Source: Eutypa lata
Lineage: Eukaryota > Ascomycota > Sordariomycetes > Xylariales > Diatrypaceae
Length of the DNA stretch: 64,000 bases
Reading direction: 5' to 3'
Assembly (NCBI GenBank): GCA_022661535.1
Contig: JAKULF010000011.1
Span: 2,108,001 to 2,172,000, forward strand
Within the stretch, counting starts at the first letter, position 1, and each line of letters begins with the position of its first letter. A model generated the notes under the pieces. The model was not told where the DNA came from. It saw nothing but the letters and a program-made list of their open reading frames with translations, and ran no database searches. The position numbers and the translations under genes are program-made. This document shows positions 11,201 to 22,200 of the stretch, piece after piece.

Positions 11201-14200
11201 CAACTCCGAGCAGAAAAGGAAAAATATCGGACGGAAAAAGAAGCCATACTACCTGAGCAATATCAGACAGCACAAGAGATGGAAAATGAATTCTACACTG
11301 ATGTGAATGGTTTTATCAAGCCTGAGAAGGTTGTGGCAGCTTGGGAAGTCTTGCCTCCTGTTGACAATTTCACCGAGGAGGAATATGGCATATTTGAGAA
11401 GGCTTACCTGGAGTTTCCTAAACAGTGGGGGAAGGTATCAGACCCGCTTCCAAGCAGAGACTTCGGAACTAGTATTCAATTCTATTATCTCAAGAAGGAA
11501 AAGGAAGAACTCAATCTCAAGGAGAAGCTTAAGAAGCGGCCAAGGCAACGTAAGAAGGGTCGAGGCAAGCAGAGATCTAGCGCTCTTGTCTCAGAGCTCG
11601 GCAACGGGGATAATGAGAATGAGGAAAACCAGGAAACGGGCGAGGGAGGCGAGCGCCGAAGACCCCGTCGGGCTGCTGCACCCACCTTCAACTCAGAAGC
11701 TACCCCAGCTACTGACGGGGAAGGGGCCACGCCAACTGGAACTCCCGGACGCAGAGGTGGTACTAAGGGAGATGGAACTGAGAAACCCGAGCGTAAACGT
11801 CGAGGCCGCCAGGCTGCGAAGGACAGAGAGCCAAAGCAGCCACGGGTTACCCCAGCTCTTGCTGCTGCGCCGCCCACAGGGAAAGGGAACAGGTCTCGTT
11901 CGAGCTCCAGAGCTCAAGGTCCAGACTGGGTAGCTCAACAGCAGCAGCCACACGAGGTTCCTCGCCCTATGACACATCCTGAACTAGCTCCAAGTGGTGT
12001 GTCCATGCCTCCAGCTACTATGCAAACGTCATTTCCTCAAAGCCAGCCGCCTCTGGTCAGCCCAGAAAGAGTTGTGACATCTGCTCCTTCTAGCTCACTG
12101 TTGGACGTTATGGCACCTCCGCCACTGCGTCCAGATCCCTTGCAACAACCTCCTGTCACAATGATTGACCTCAACCAGACAGGAGGTTCAGACCGCAAGT
12201 CTGGCACGCAACCGTCGAGTTACTGGAGTGTGCCAGAGGCGACAGAATTCCCAGCACTGCTTCGGTCTTTTGGCAGCGATTGGGCAGCTATTGCCTCTCA
12301 TATGCGAACAAAGACAGCCGTCATGGTAAGTGACTCATGGATGACTATAGATTGCACTACTAATTTCTTCTTAATACAGGTCAAGAACTACTATGCCCGC
12401 CGTAAGGATGCGGGGACAGGTTGGGAAGCGATCGTGAACGAGGCTGATGCTAAGAAAGCCCGTGGGGAAAAGAGGCCGGCGCCTCCCACACCCAATATTT
12501 CTGGAATTAAGAAACGCTATGAGACTTCGGGCAATCGGCCAATTGCGGCTGCAGACACAATCATGGAAGATGCTGCTCCGCCACAACCAGAGCAAACGAC
12601 AATATCTGGCCGCTTCAATGTGCCCATATCACCTGGACCCCAGCTTCCGCGAATTCACCCAGCCCACCCACAATTCGAACCGTCCCACAGGCACTCGCCA
12701 GCTCAGAGTCATGCCCCTAGTTTAGCGACGTCGCAACCTCCTTCTCAGCCAGTCAGCCAAGTATCATCCCCAAGCACTCGACCGATGAGACCACCTTTCT
12801 CGTTCGTCCCTGAAAGAGAAAGGGATAGTATGTTGCAACCTCGAAGTCGCACCCCATTGGGGCAAAAGCCTGTACCGTCTGTACAGCCCATGCCGGCAAC
12901 GTCTGAGCCCCCGGCGAGACGTCCATTACCTACTTCACAAATGGATGCGCAGGTTGACCGGCAAAGAGCGGAAATAAAGGCAGTAAAAGAACAGTCAGAG
13001 CGTCCACAGGTATTGCGCGTTAAGCAGGAGCCAGATATGATTCGCCAATATGACTTTACATCCCAGTCTCAGGCTCAACCCGGACGTATCGTTATGTCCC
13101 GTGGAGATCCGGTGCCGCTCACACGACCCCCCGAACCTCCACGCACGGTAGCCCCTGCTCCTCAGGCTCCCTACGCTGCCCTGCAACAACAATCCGGTAG
13201 AGGCCTCCTTAGCGATACGCATCCATCGCCACCCGCACTCCCACGATCTATTCAGTCAAGCAGGCCGACATCTGCTGCAAGGGGCCCTATAGAACGTTAC
13301 AGCACTCCACCGCTGCAGCCAACACCACCCAGCACCGCCCCCACCCCTTCGCGTCCAGCAGAACGCAAGACTTCGAATTTGATGGCACTCCTGAATGACG
13401 AGCCTCCACCTGCTCCTAAGAGAGTGGTCGATGTGTCATCAGCGACTAAACCATCTTCAACTCCACCGCCACTAGTAAACAATATGCCTCGCAGTGGTCC
13501 AACTGCACCCCCACCTCCGCCAACTCATATCAGACGAGACCCCGAGCCTCAACCATACAGTTATGGTCACACTCGAAACCTCTCTGGCGCCCCGTCTGCT
13601 ATGCCTCCATTAAAACCTTATGCTACGGCTTCGCCACAGTCTCAACCGTTGAATGCACCAAGGCATATGCCTATAGAAAGTGCTGCAGACCGGGACTACT
13701 TCAGTGGTTCAAGATCCCGTGCATTCTCTGCCCATCAACCTCCTACGAACTCGCCTCAAAGCGCCCATCATCCCTACTCTTCTCCGGGACAATCCGTGCA
13801 GATGCCGTATCAACCACAGACTTCTTACCCATATGGTCCGCAGTCTCAGCCGCCAAGTGCTGGGTCTCCTCCCCCTCAATACTCGAATCACCAACCAACT
13901 TCCAGAGTACATGAGCCACAGCCAAGCCGTGATCCTGGGTGGCCCAGTGCCCATCAAAGCCATGGGCTTCAACAGCAACACCAACAACAGCAAGGGGGTT
14001 GGGGACCACCGCACCCATCTCAACAACCGAAGCCTACGCAACCGCCGACGCAATCAGCTTGGGCTGCACAACACGCGCCGACCCCGAAGCCCCCACCGCC
14101 TAGCAGCTCCGTCCCACCTCAGCCATCGTGGTCTGCACCGCCGCCACCTCGAGGCCACGACCCTATGGCGCTCCGAGACGTCCGTGATGTCTTCCCTCCG

Positions 14201-14515
14201 CACAGGATACAACCTCCCCTGCAGCCCCAGTACGCACCTAGCTCGCGAGCTCCCGAAGCTCCGCCCCCACAAGCACCAGCCGGATATGCTCGATACTCGG
14301 TCACCCCCGGGCCCGGACGAGATCCCCGAGATCCCCGAGATCCCCGAGGCGATCCGCGAGATCTCCGAGGCGATCCGCGCGGCGACCCTCGCGATTACGG
14401 CCACCACCCTAGGAGCCACACGCCGGTCAGCGCTTATGATGCGAGAGGGCCCTACCCTCCAGCCCCGCCCAGGCAGGACATTCGCGATGTCCAGGAGGCG
14501 CAGCTGCGGGAGCAG

Positions 14516-14548
<33 letters not shown>

Positions 14549-14632
14549 TCCCTCCTACAGCCGCAGCTAAGACCGCCGCAGGATAGACAGTACTACGAAC
14601 GGCCGCCGCCGTCTAATCAATACGGTCGATGA
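8297..14632 (+). CDS. SNT1: SNT1-like SANT-domain corepressor subunit (5' exon unresolved)
   Basis: A very large protein (over 2,000 aa) with two SANT/Myb-like domains. The first lies near 11364-11505 (NFTEEEYGIFEKAYLEFPKQ), the second near 12218-12415 (YWSVPEATEFPALLRSFGSD ... VKNYYARRKD). This architecture is that of SNT1, the NCoR/SMRT-like subunit of the Set3 histone deacetylase complex, acting in the nucleus on chromatin. The N-terminus is Arg/Asp/Gly-rich (RGRGRGRG and RDRD runs), the middle holds an Asp-Ala repeat and a Lys/Arg-rich segment after SANT1, and the C-terminal third is Pro/Gln-rich with a poly-Gln run near 14515. A 54-nt GTAAGT...ACAG intron at 12326-12379 interrupts SANT2 in phase 0. 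The frame is open back to about 8250 but has no ATG, so a 5' exon must be spliced on. Plausible acceptors end at 8277 or 8296, and the start given is the latter. Confidence 0.82.
10355..10482 (+). repeat. Hexanucleotide GATGCN repeat encoding an Asp-Ala tract in the SNT1-like gene
   Basis: About twenty imperfect copies of GATGCN encode alternating Asp-Ala, ending in an acidic Glu-containing stretch. Third-position variation (GCT/GCG/GCA/GCC) shows an older, drifting repeat that still keeps the protein pattern. Confidence 0.9.
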
Positions 14633-16350
14633 TAATCAGGAGAACTATTTTTATTGCATGAGAAGCAAAATTTTGCTGATGGTGCTTGAGGGGTGTGGCA
14701 TATCTTCGCTAGATTTGTTTGACTCGTGGAGAAATGAATGATATTTCTCATTGCTAGTTACGGTGGTACACTACGAAAATGAGACTAGAGGGACGCATCA
14801 GCTGTTATCATCATCATCATCATCATCAGGACGGCATCATTTTGTTCGAATATGCCAAGGAGAGCTTGGCTGGCGTTTGTTTGTTTATTTGCTCCGAGGG
14901 AGGGAGACTTTTGCCATTATGAGATACATACCTAGCTCTTTTTATCAGCAGAGGGGAAAATAGGGAGAGGATGGATTGGTCTGATTTAGCACATTCTTGC
15001 GGGCGTTTTCTTTTTTAAAAAATTCCGATTCATTCTTGCGGACAGGGTTACTTGATGCTTGCTCCTTCATGATGAATGAATAATTTCTACCTGGAGTGGT
15101 ATTACGCTACCTACCTACCTACCTACCTAACCTACCTATGTATCAGCAGATAACTCGGCTAATAGCTGGCTGGTTGGGTTGCTGCTCAATTCTGCATGTG
15201 CATACCTACCTAGATAGATGGATGGATGGATGGATGAGCTCGATGTAAGATTATGAAAGAACAGACAGATAAAAGAATGGGATGAACCGGTGTAATAAGA
15301 CCGGGCTGAAGGAGCATATGCATGAACTGGATGCTATGTGATGATGACGACTAGGAACATAACATCGATGTCACAAGTATGGAGGTGATATCGCATAATA
15401 TCGTAACTGAAAGAAAGGGAGAGAGAGTATTTAGTGTTGTGTAAGCGCGCGTTACGTTTGGTGACCTCTTATCTGGAAAGTAGGTGGTGGAAATATGTCT
15501 TAGATGATACCTTCACATATTACCAGTGGAATACTAATTGCTTAATAATAGTTCAATGTTAGCCAGTTAGTTTCTTTTTTATTAAAAAAAATCATACAAC
15601 TTATAATAATAGCTGATGCACACTGAATCAATTTGATGATGTGGGCAATTGATCTGGTTGTTGAATTCTCTAAGTACCTAAGTACCTACGGTGGGGCCCA
15701 CAAGCCAGCCCTGCCAGCCCTGCCAGCTAAGAACCATGCAATCACGTGACGGTCCCACAATAGTTATCTTAAGGTTTCGGCCCGTAAAGGTTATCTGAGC
15801 CCCGCGCAAATCACGTGATTATTTTCACCAACTATGCGACGAATGCACCACCCGCAACAATTTCTTATAAGCATTCAGCGCTGAAGCGACCTGACCTGGT
15901 GGGTAACTTGTATTATGAATAATATGATCGGCCTACATGTAGTTTGTATATATAGTGTAAGCTTTGCCTAGGTTGTTAAAGAAAATTGCTGGCAATGATA
16001 ATGCTCTATCGCCATACGTAGGGATATAGATCAGTTCGATGCTCTAGAATGATGATTCTTAGGGGCTTGAAATGGTGCCTTGTTATCAGTAATCTGTCTA
16101 CTCGACGCTTGGTGCTAGCAGGTTTAGACGGCTGCTTGCTTGGTGGTATGTGTTGGTTGGTTTCCTTGAATACACTCTGAACATGATGTGACAGCTTTCT
16201 CTCAGTACCCATCTGCTTGCAATACGCATTCAAGTTTCAAGTAACTAAGGCAAGAGTGGGGCCTCTCTCATCCCCTCTTTAGCCGAGACCCCGCACCATT
16301 GACATTATAATCGTGTATAACCGGCAAACCCTCCAACAACAACAAACATC
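14633..16350. other. Intergenic, microsatellite-rich
   Basis: No gene seen. It contains an (ATC)n run near 14808-14827, a CTAC tetramer run near 15109-15135, a GATG run near 15220 and two TCACGTGA palindromes at 15742 and 15811. Its right end is the upstream flank of the tRNA gene. Confidence 0.6.
15742..15818. promoter_or_regulatory. Pair of TCACGTGA (E-box) palindromes
   Basis: Perfect TCACGTGA palindromes occur at 15742-15749 and 15811-15818. CACGTG is the core bound by bHLH factors such as Cbf1 and SREBP-type proteins. The target gene is unclear: the nearest transcript is the tRNA gene about 530 bp to the right. Confidence 0.35.
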
Positions 16351-16555
16351 GGTCAGATGCCCGAGCGGTTAGTTTACAATCCCCAGTTTCTTTCTACATC
16401 ATGCTAATCTCTACTAGGTCATGGGGCGCGGTTCGTTAGTACTTTCTACCCTGAAAATGATGAGGAATACCATACTAACCAACCTATTAGAGGATGTACT
16501 ATCCAAAAACTTCCGCGTAGAGCAATCTTCGTGGGTTCGAATCCCACTCTGATCA
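16351..16555 (+). tRNA. tRNA-Leu(CAG) with one canonical intron plus two GT-AG insertions
   Basis: The ends form a standard tRNA: acceptor stem GGTCAGA (16351-16357) pairs with TCTGATC (16548-16554, one G-T wobble), followed by discriminator A. The T-arm is GTGGG-TTCGAAT-CCCAC (16531-16547). The variable arm AGA-GCAA-TCT (16519-16528) is the long type II arm of Leu or Ser tRNAs. Removing 16372-16417 (GTTTAC...GCTAAT...CTACTAG, 46 nt) and 16435-16490 (GTTAGT...TACTAAC...TATTAG, 56 nt) leaves D-stem CCC/GGG, anticodon stem CGCGG/CCGCG and loop TTCAGG-T, that is anticodon CAG. The loop is interrupted at the normal 37/38 position by an 18-nt intron (16494-16511), whose GGAT/ATCC hairpin is the usual anticodon-intron pairing. 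The mature RNA would be 85 nt. A T7 run at about 16570 is a Pol III terminator. The D-loop (14 nt) is slightly long, so the first insertion's edges are less certain. Confidence 0.8.
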
Positions 16556-18034
16556 CACAAGATCCTTACTTTTTTTGTAATACTTCTTTCACTTTATCAA
16601 GTAGCGATTTTATTTTCTCCCAGTCTTATAGGGATGTGCTATGCTTTTGCGATGACCATGTAGGTCCTAGGTGCGAGATTTCTAAGTTTCTGTTTAGGTC
16701 AGCCATCTGAACCAATCAAATCATTCATATTTTTCAATGCTTAGGTGGTTTTTAAGGGATCTTCAATCACCAACTTCAATTTCAGTCAGTTCAGTCAATA
16801 AGATTTTTGTGATTCTTCTGGCTGTGCAACAAGTGTAGGTTTCTTGCACCTGTGCGGATAGTTTCTCCCAGCACTTGGCAGCCGGGCCGTCAGACTTGCG
16901 ACGGCCCGCTCACCACATACCCTACGTATCACCACCGCGCTGTCAGTCACCCTCTAGTTGTTGCCACTTAGTTGTCACCACCTAGCTATAAGACGTAACC
17001 ATTATTTACTTGGTTACATGATTTAAAGATATAGAAACTTTAAAACCCGTGTAAATAGCATCATCACTCACATTAAGGGGAAAGACGGTTCTACAGCACC
17101 AGCACGGCCACACAATACTCTTCATCTCCTCTATGCAATGCGACTGTTATTAGTTATATATATATGTGCTCTGGTCATATCTTGGGTGAAATGAGTACAT
17201 ATTCATATTGCGGCATGAGTTGCAGGGACTATTGACTTCCGTCGTCTTCTATACTACCTGGGCATCTTGAGACTCAAACCATAGATTTGCGTAGGCTTTA
17301 ATCATTTATTACAGTGGTATACAACAATTAATCAATCAGCAGAACAAGATTTATTCTACTAAATATACATACTACTTCTTAATGATAACAAGCTTAACTC
17401 CTATATTGGGAGTAGGTAACCTATTAGACCATAGTGTGATATTTCAGTGATATTTTTCGAAACCCCAGAATCTCTTATATGCGTAACACTTGTTACATTA
17501 TCTCGTGAGCTTATTTCCATAGGTTAGTAATTACCTATATCTGACATTGTTTTAGATGATAGATAATACCTATAGCACAAGGAAGGCACCGGAGCCCAAG
17601 TATTCTTTTCATTTCATATCTTCACGCTCAGCGAAATACATAAGGTTCATAAATGTATGTGTAATGTATATATCAAATTCCATTCAAAATGCCCGTTTGT
17701 GCCCTTTCTAATGCCCGTCACCTAAAACACGAGGCTAACTCCTGGACTTTAATATCAATTAATGATTCACGAGGCCATCTACTTCCTCTCATGACCACCA
17801 ATTCCACCCATAGGGTTTAGGCCATAGACACCAAGTCTTTTAGGAAAGAAATGTAAACCAGAACATAGTACATAACTCCGAAAGCAAGTAAATCACTAAG
17901 GCTAGTGCTTTATTGTTCAAGAGCATGCCCAAGTTGTAAGAAGCAGGAAAAGGGGATTGATAGTTGTGACAAAGCCCATCAAATTCGCAAAGGCGTAATG
18001 CACTCGCTTATTCTAGGTCTTCTCTATGCCTGAT
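16556..18034. other. Intergenic after the tRNA gene
   Basis: It starts with the Pol III oligo-T terminator near 16570. The remaining 1.4 kb shows no convincing coding frame or RNA gene. It also holds the 3' side of the minus-strand Zn2Cys6 gene. Confidence 0.55.
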
Positions 18035-19242
18035 TTAAACCTTTTGGTCTCGAACTAGGTCCGTCCATCAGTAAACCAGACACACATACACAGAGACGCA
18101 GAGAGAGGGGAGAGAGGAGTCTCAACAAAAAGAAAGATATGATGTATGACAGAGTTCTGGAGAAGAAGAAGAAAGAACACCTACTATAATTCAACACCGC
18201 AAGAGGATCCTCTGCAGCACGGACGCGGCGCAGGACCTCGCGGGCCTCGGTCTCGGGCATCTCGCCGAGGAGGCGGTACAGATGGCGGAGGCGGTCGTTC
18301 TCGCGCTCGAGGTCAGCGTTGCGCTTGTCGAGGCGGATGGCGCGAGCGCGACCGCTCTGCTGCATTTGGTTATGTATGAGCTGACCGCGAAAAAAAAATA
18401 AAAATAAAAAACAAAAAACAAAAGAGAGATAGAAAGAAAGAAAAAAACAAGAGTGGGAGAGAGGAGATGGATGAAGCGGACAAGAGCTTGGACAGGGTTG
18501 GATGCTGATGAAATATCTTTTTTTTATGATAATGATGATGATTGCTCGCCCTCACCCAAGCCAATTAGGTAAGTAAACTTTCTTACCTCGCCCGTATATT
18601 TGCACTCGCCCCCTGCGCCGCGATACCCACAAGAACCGCAGCAGGGCTTCGCGCCATCGCACTGCAAGCAACATTTGAAAAACGTGAGTAAAGTAACTAT
18701 TTCCCCTTCCTAGATAGATAAAATACTTTACTGAGTGTATGGGAGTTTATTAGATGGATGTAAGGGCTTTTGCTCCCAAACCAGCATACCCCCTTTTTTA
18801 GTGGTTCGTTCGGGGAAACGACCAAGGGGGGCTGAATAACTCTGGAAATTTTACATACTTTGCACTTGCGCTTGCGGCAGGGGTCGCAGGCGACCGCCGT
18901 GTTGTTATTATTATTCCCGTTGCCGTTGCCATTGTGACCGCTTGTATTACTTCGCGCGCTGCCACCACCGTTGCCGCCGCGCTTCGAGAGCCGGGCCGGT
19001 GATGATAATGGGGAAGAAAGTGATAATATGGGGGAGGAGATAGAAGTGGAAGAAGAACTCCCCCCTGGTTGCCAATGATGGCTCCGTGGGAGTAGCGGTG
19101 GAGGTACTGCTAGTGGAGATCCGTCACTACCGCTACGATGGTGGCGGGCCGCTATTGCAACTGCTTCGCCCGGCGCAAACGGGGGCGGCGGACGGATGTC
19201 CGGAGCCACGGGAGCTAGTGTGCGGAGGCGCCTCTCCATCAT
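18035..19242 (-). CDS. Short Zn2Cys6 transcription factor
   Basis: Model complement(join(18035..18054,18185..18380,18587..18661,18859..19242)), 224 aa. The zinc cluster is split by an intron: exon 1 ends ACDPCRKRKCK and exon 2 starts CDGAKPCCGSCGYRGAGGEC. Together they give C-X2-C-X6-C-X6-C-X2-C-X8-C, a complete Gal4-type binuclear cluster. The next exon encodes a leucine/charged coiled-coil dimerisation segment (NADLERENDRLRHLYRLLGE), as is usual just after such clusters. The N-terminus is Ser/Pro/Gly/Asn-rich. The last exon adds only IRDQKV and a stop and is the least certain part; its acceptor was chosen for phase and because it continues the AEDPLAVL motif sensibly. No fungal-specific middle homology domain is present, so this would be a short DNA-binding protein or a truncated one. 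Location: nucleus. Target genes unknown. Confidence 0.72.
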
Positions 19243-22200
19243 TGGGTAATGAGCATGCTTAAAAACTGGGCCGTATATAAGGAGTTTCTTACAGTACTTT
19301 TTTTCAGAATGGATTGAAGATGTCGCTTTTACATTAACACGGCATGAAATTGCCTATCCAGGAAGAGATAAATATGGAGAAAAGGAGAGAGGAGAAGGTG
19401 GGTGGCGAAGAAAGAGAGACGATCGAATACGACAAAGAGGCCTGGCCATGGTATGTATTATGTATTTCAGTCGACTACCTACCAGCCCTACTTAATAGGC
19501 TACATACATAGGTATTAAATAAACAGGTTAACAAAATGGGGAAAGGAATTCGTGAATAAGCTAGCCAGCCGGGGCCAAAAAAAAAAAGGAGTAGCAATCA
19601 ATCAATCAATCATGCACAAACAAGCAGCATCTCTCATATTGACGACCAGCTCTCGTCACCCACTACAGGTGTCTAGCAAGAAAAGCGTTAAAAGGGCTCC
19701 AAATATGCTACGGGCTGGGAGCCTGGGACTCGCCCTCGCCCAATTGGAGGCCCTGGTTGCACGGGATTAGGTCCGCGGATGGATCCCTTGGTTACATCAG
19801 GTCAGCGCTGTGATAAGCCCTCTCGTATCGAATTGAGCACAGAAACCCGCTGGTAAGGTAAACTACCGACTACCTACATAACATACCTGGTACGCTAGGA
19901 AGCTTAAAATACCTACTTAATAGACATGCTAAGTAATGAGGCCGCAGGTCCGGTCGGGTGAAAGGTGGGCATTTTATATCTGATGCCAGCACCACCACGG
20001 AACAGCTTGGCAATACTTCGTAGTAATGACGATGAAAGGTTATGTAGGCGGACATAACTTCCATGTCATTCTTGTATTAAGTGGGTGAGCATCGCGATCT
20101 GATCGCAATCTTTTGAACAGTCTATGTTATCCTCAGAATATATTACCTGTCATACTTAGTAAGCTTCTCAAGACTTGACCGGTCATAAATTCATATAATA
20201 TACTCGCATGAAGTGATTCTGACCAAACACGGGCGTCCGCACCTGCGTCTATGTAAAGTGAACCAAGCCATCACGGTGACAGGGCAGGGCTCGCTTGGTT
20301 TATTTCACAAATGCAGCGTTTTTTGCAAATGTTTAGTTTTGGTTCAAAGTGGGCCGCCGAGTCTTTATTATTATGTTGGTGTATGCATACGTAGGTACGC
20401 CTCAACTACGTCGGTGCAACGTCATTATATCGCTTTCGGACGAGAGGATTGTTTGCCAGCAACCATAACACAAATAGACCCCAGTCTCGTCCAAGCTCAG
20501 GAGGGTAGTTTCTCTGGTTCACCTTATGTAATCAAGTCGTTACCAAAGTCGTTGATGCATTTTCCCCTCTAGGGGAATTTACAGAAGTTGCTTACTTCTA
20601 TTAACATATTTTTGTAATTCGAATAATCACTTGTTGTATTATTGAATATGGAATAATACTTAATTCCTATTTAATAGGCAGTCATTATTCGAATTTAGGT
20701 ATTTATGTATGTCATCTAATTTACAACGACCTGGAAACAAGAAGTACGTAGGGCAGGTTATTAACAGCAGCATTGTATGAAGGAGAGAAGTATCATGTGA
20801 CTGCTAGGGGAATGGGACGGCGTATTTTATTCTTACATCTTGTCGCCGTCGTCATTGCAGCTGCCGCTACCTTAACTGCCTTTGAGAGCGATAATAAACG
20901 GCCCATTGCCGTCATCGCTGTCGTTGCCGTCGTCGCCGCCGTCGCCGCCGTCGCCACTGCCGCCACTGCTACTGCCATCTCGACTACTTCTAAGAGCGAT
21001 AACAACAGGCTCGCTGCCGCTATCGTCGCTACCTCCAGTGCCGTGACGCTACTCTCGGAGGTGTGGCCCTGCTTATGTATTAGTGTATATAAGTCGAGAC
21101 AACGGGTATAGTACAGTGATGTGATTAATCAACTTACCGTCTCGGCAGCGTGGAGCATATCGACGGCGCGCCCTGTGTCCCAGTGAAGTTCCGCGAAGGA
21201 GCGGTTCTTCTTCTTGCTCTTCTTGTTCTTCCTCTTTTTTCGTTTATATGACATGTCAGCATCCACTCGCGTGATAACAGGACAACAAGCAATAAATGGC
21301 CTCTAACCTGAACGCCGCTCGAAGGCCCGCCGCTGGTACCGCTATCAACGTAAAACGTTTCGTGGTTGTTTTTGATTATAATTGGGGGAGTCCTGTTATA
21401 CCACTTGTTAGTCCATCGTCATTATTTAATCAGCTATGTGTGTTTTTAGGAAGATTCAGTTAAGAGAAAGGGATATGTCAATAGGGAGTAGGTATATGTT
21501 GGTAGGGAATAATGCCAAATAAAAGATACAAGTTGAAATGACTAGGTCTCCGTTCCAAGGTGGTAGAGACGAGATGGAGCGGGAGAGGTAACGTGCAAAA
21601 GTGCGTCCTGGAAACAAGCCAGTGGCACTGAAACTTGTTGATGCTAAAATGAAAAAGAAGTCTTGAGTTGAGGTGAAATATGTATTGATAGGTCGGTAGG
21701 ACCAACGAAAGTAAGAGGCTACATAACTCTTATGGTAAGATACAATGGTATGATCGACATGCTGCTCTAGGACCAATACGTTGGGCGAAGCTATTCAATA
21801 CAGCGTATAAATGTGCATCAACAAGGTAATAAAGTATGCTTACATTTTGGGTGAGTTTCCAAGTTCTGGCATTTCAAACTCGAAGCGACCTGTGGGCGTT
21901 GAGACCAATAGTGGCATTGAAAAGAAGGTGAAGTCTAGCGAGGCCCTTGAACAGCCCAAATTGTCCTTGACAGTCTCTTTCTCTTCAGACTCGTAACAGT
22001 GGCATTTAGAATAATGACGACAATAATTCAACGCTGGTGGTTTCGTACACGGTAGAACTAGAGTACACGTAGTCGTGATGCGATATATGAACACGAGAGG
22101 TTGAAAGGTCAGACTCCCAACTTTTGAATGGCTGTAGGACTATTGCTCCCTCTATCTAGTATCCAGGAAAGAACATTCTTATTTCATGATGGTGCTTCCC

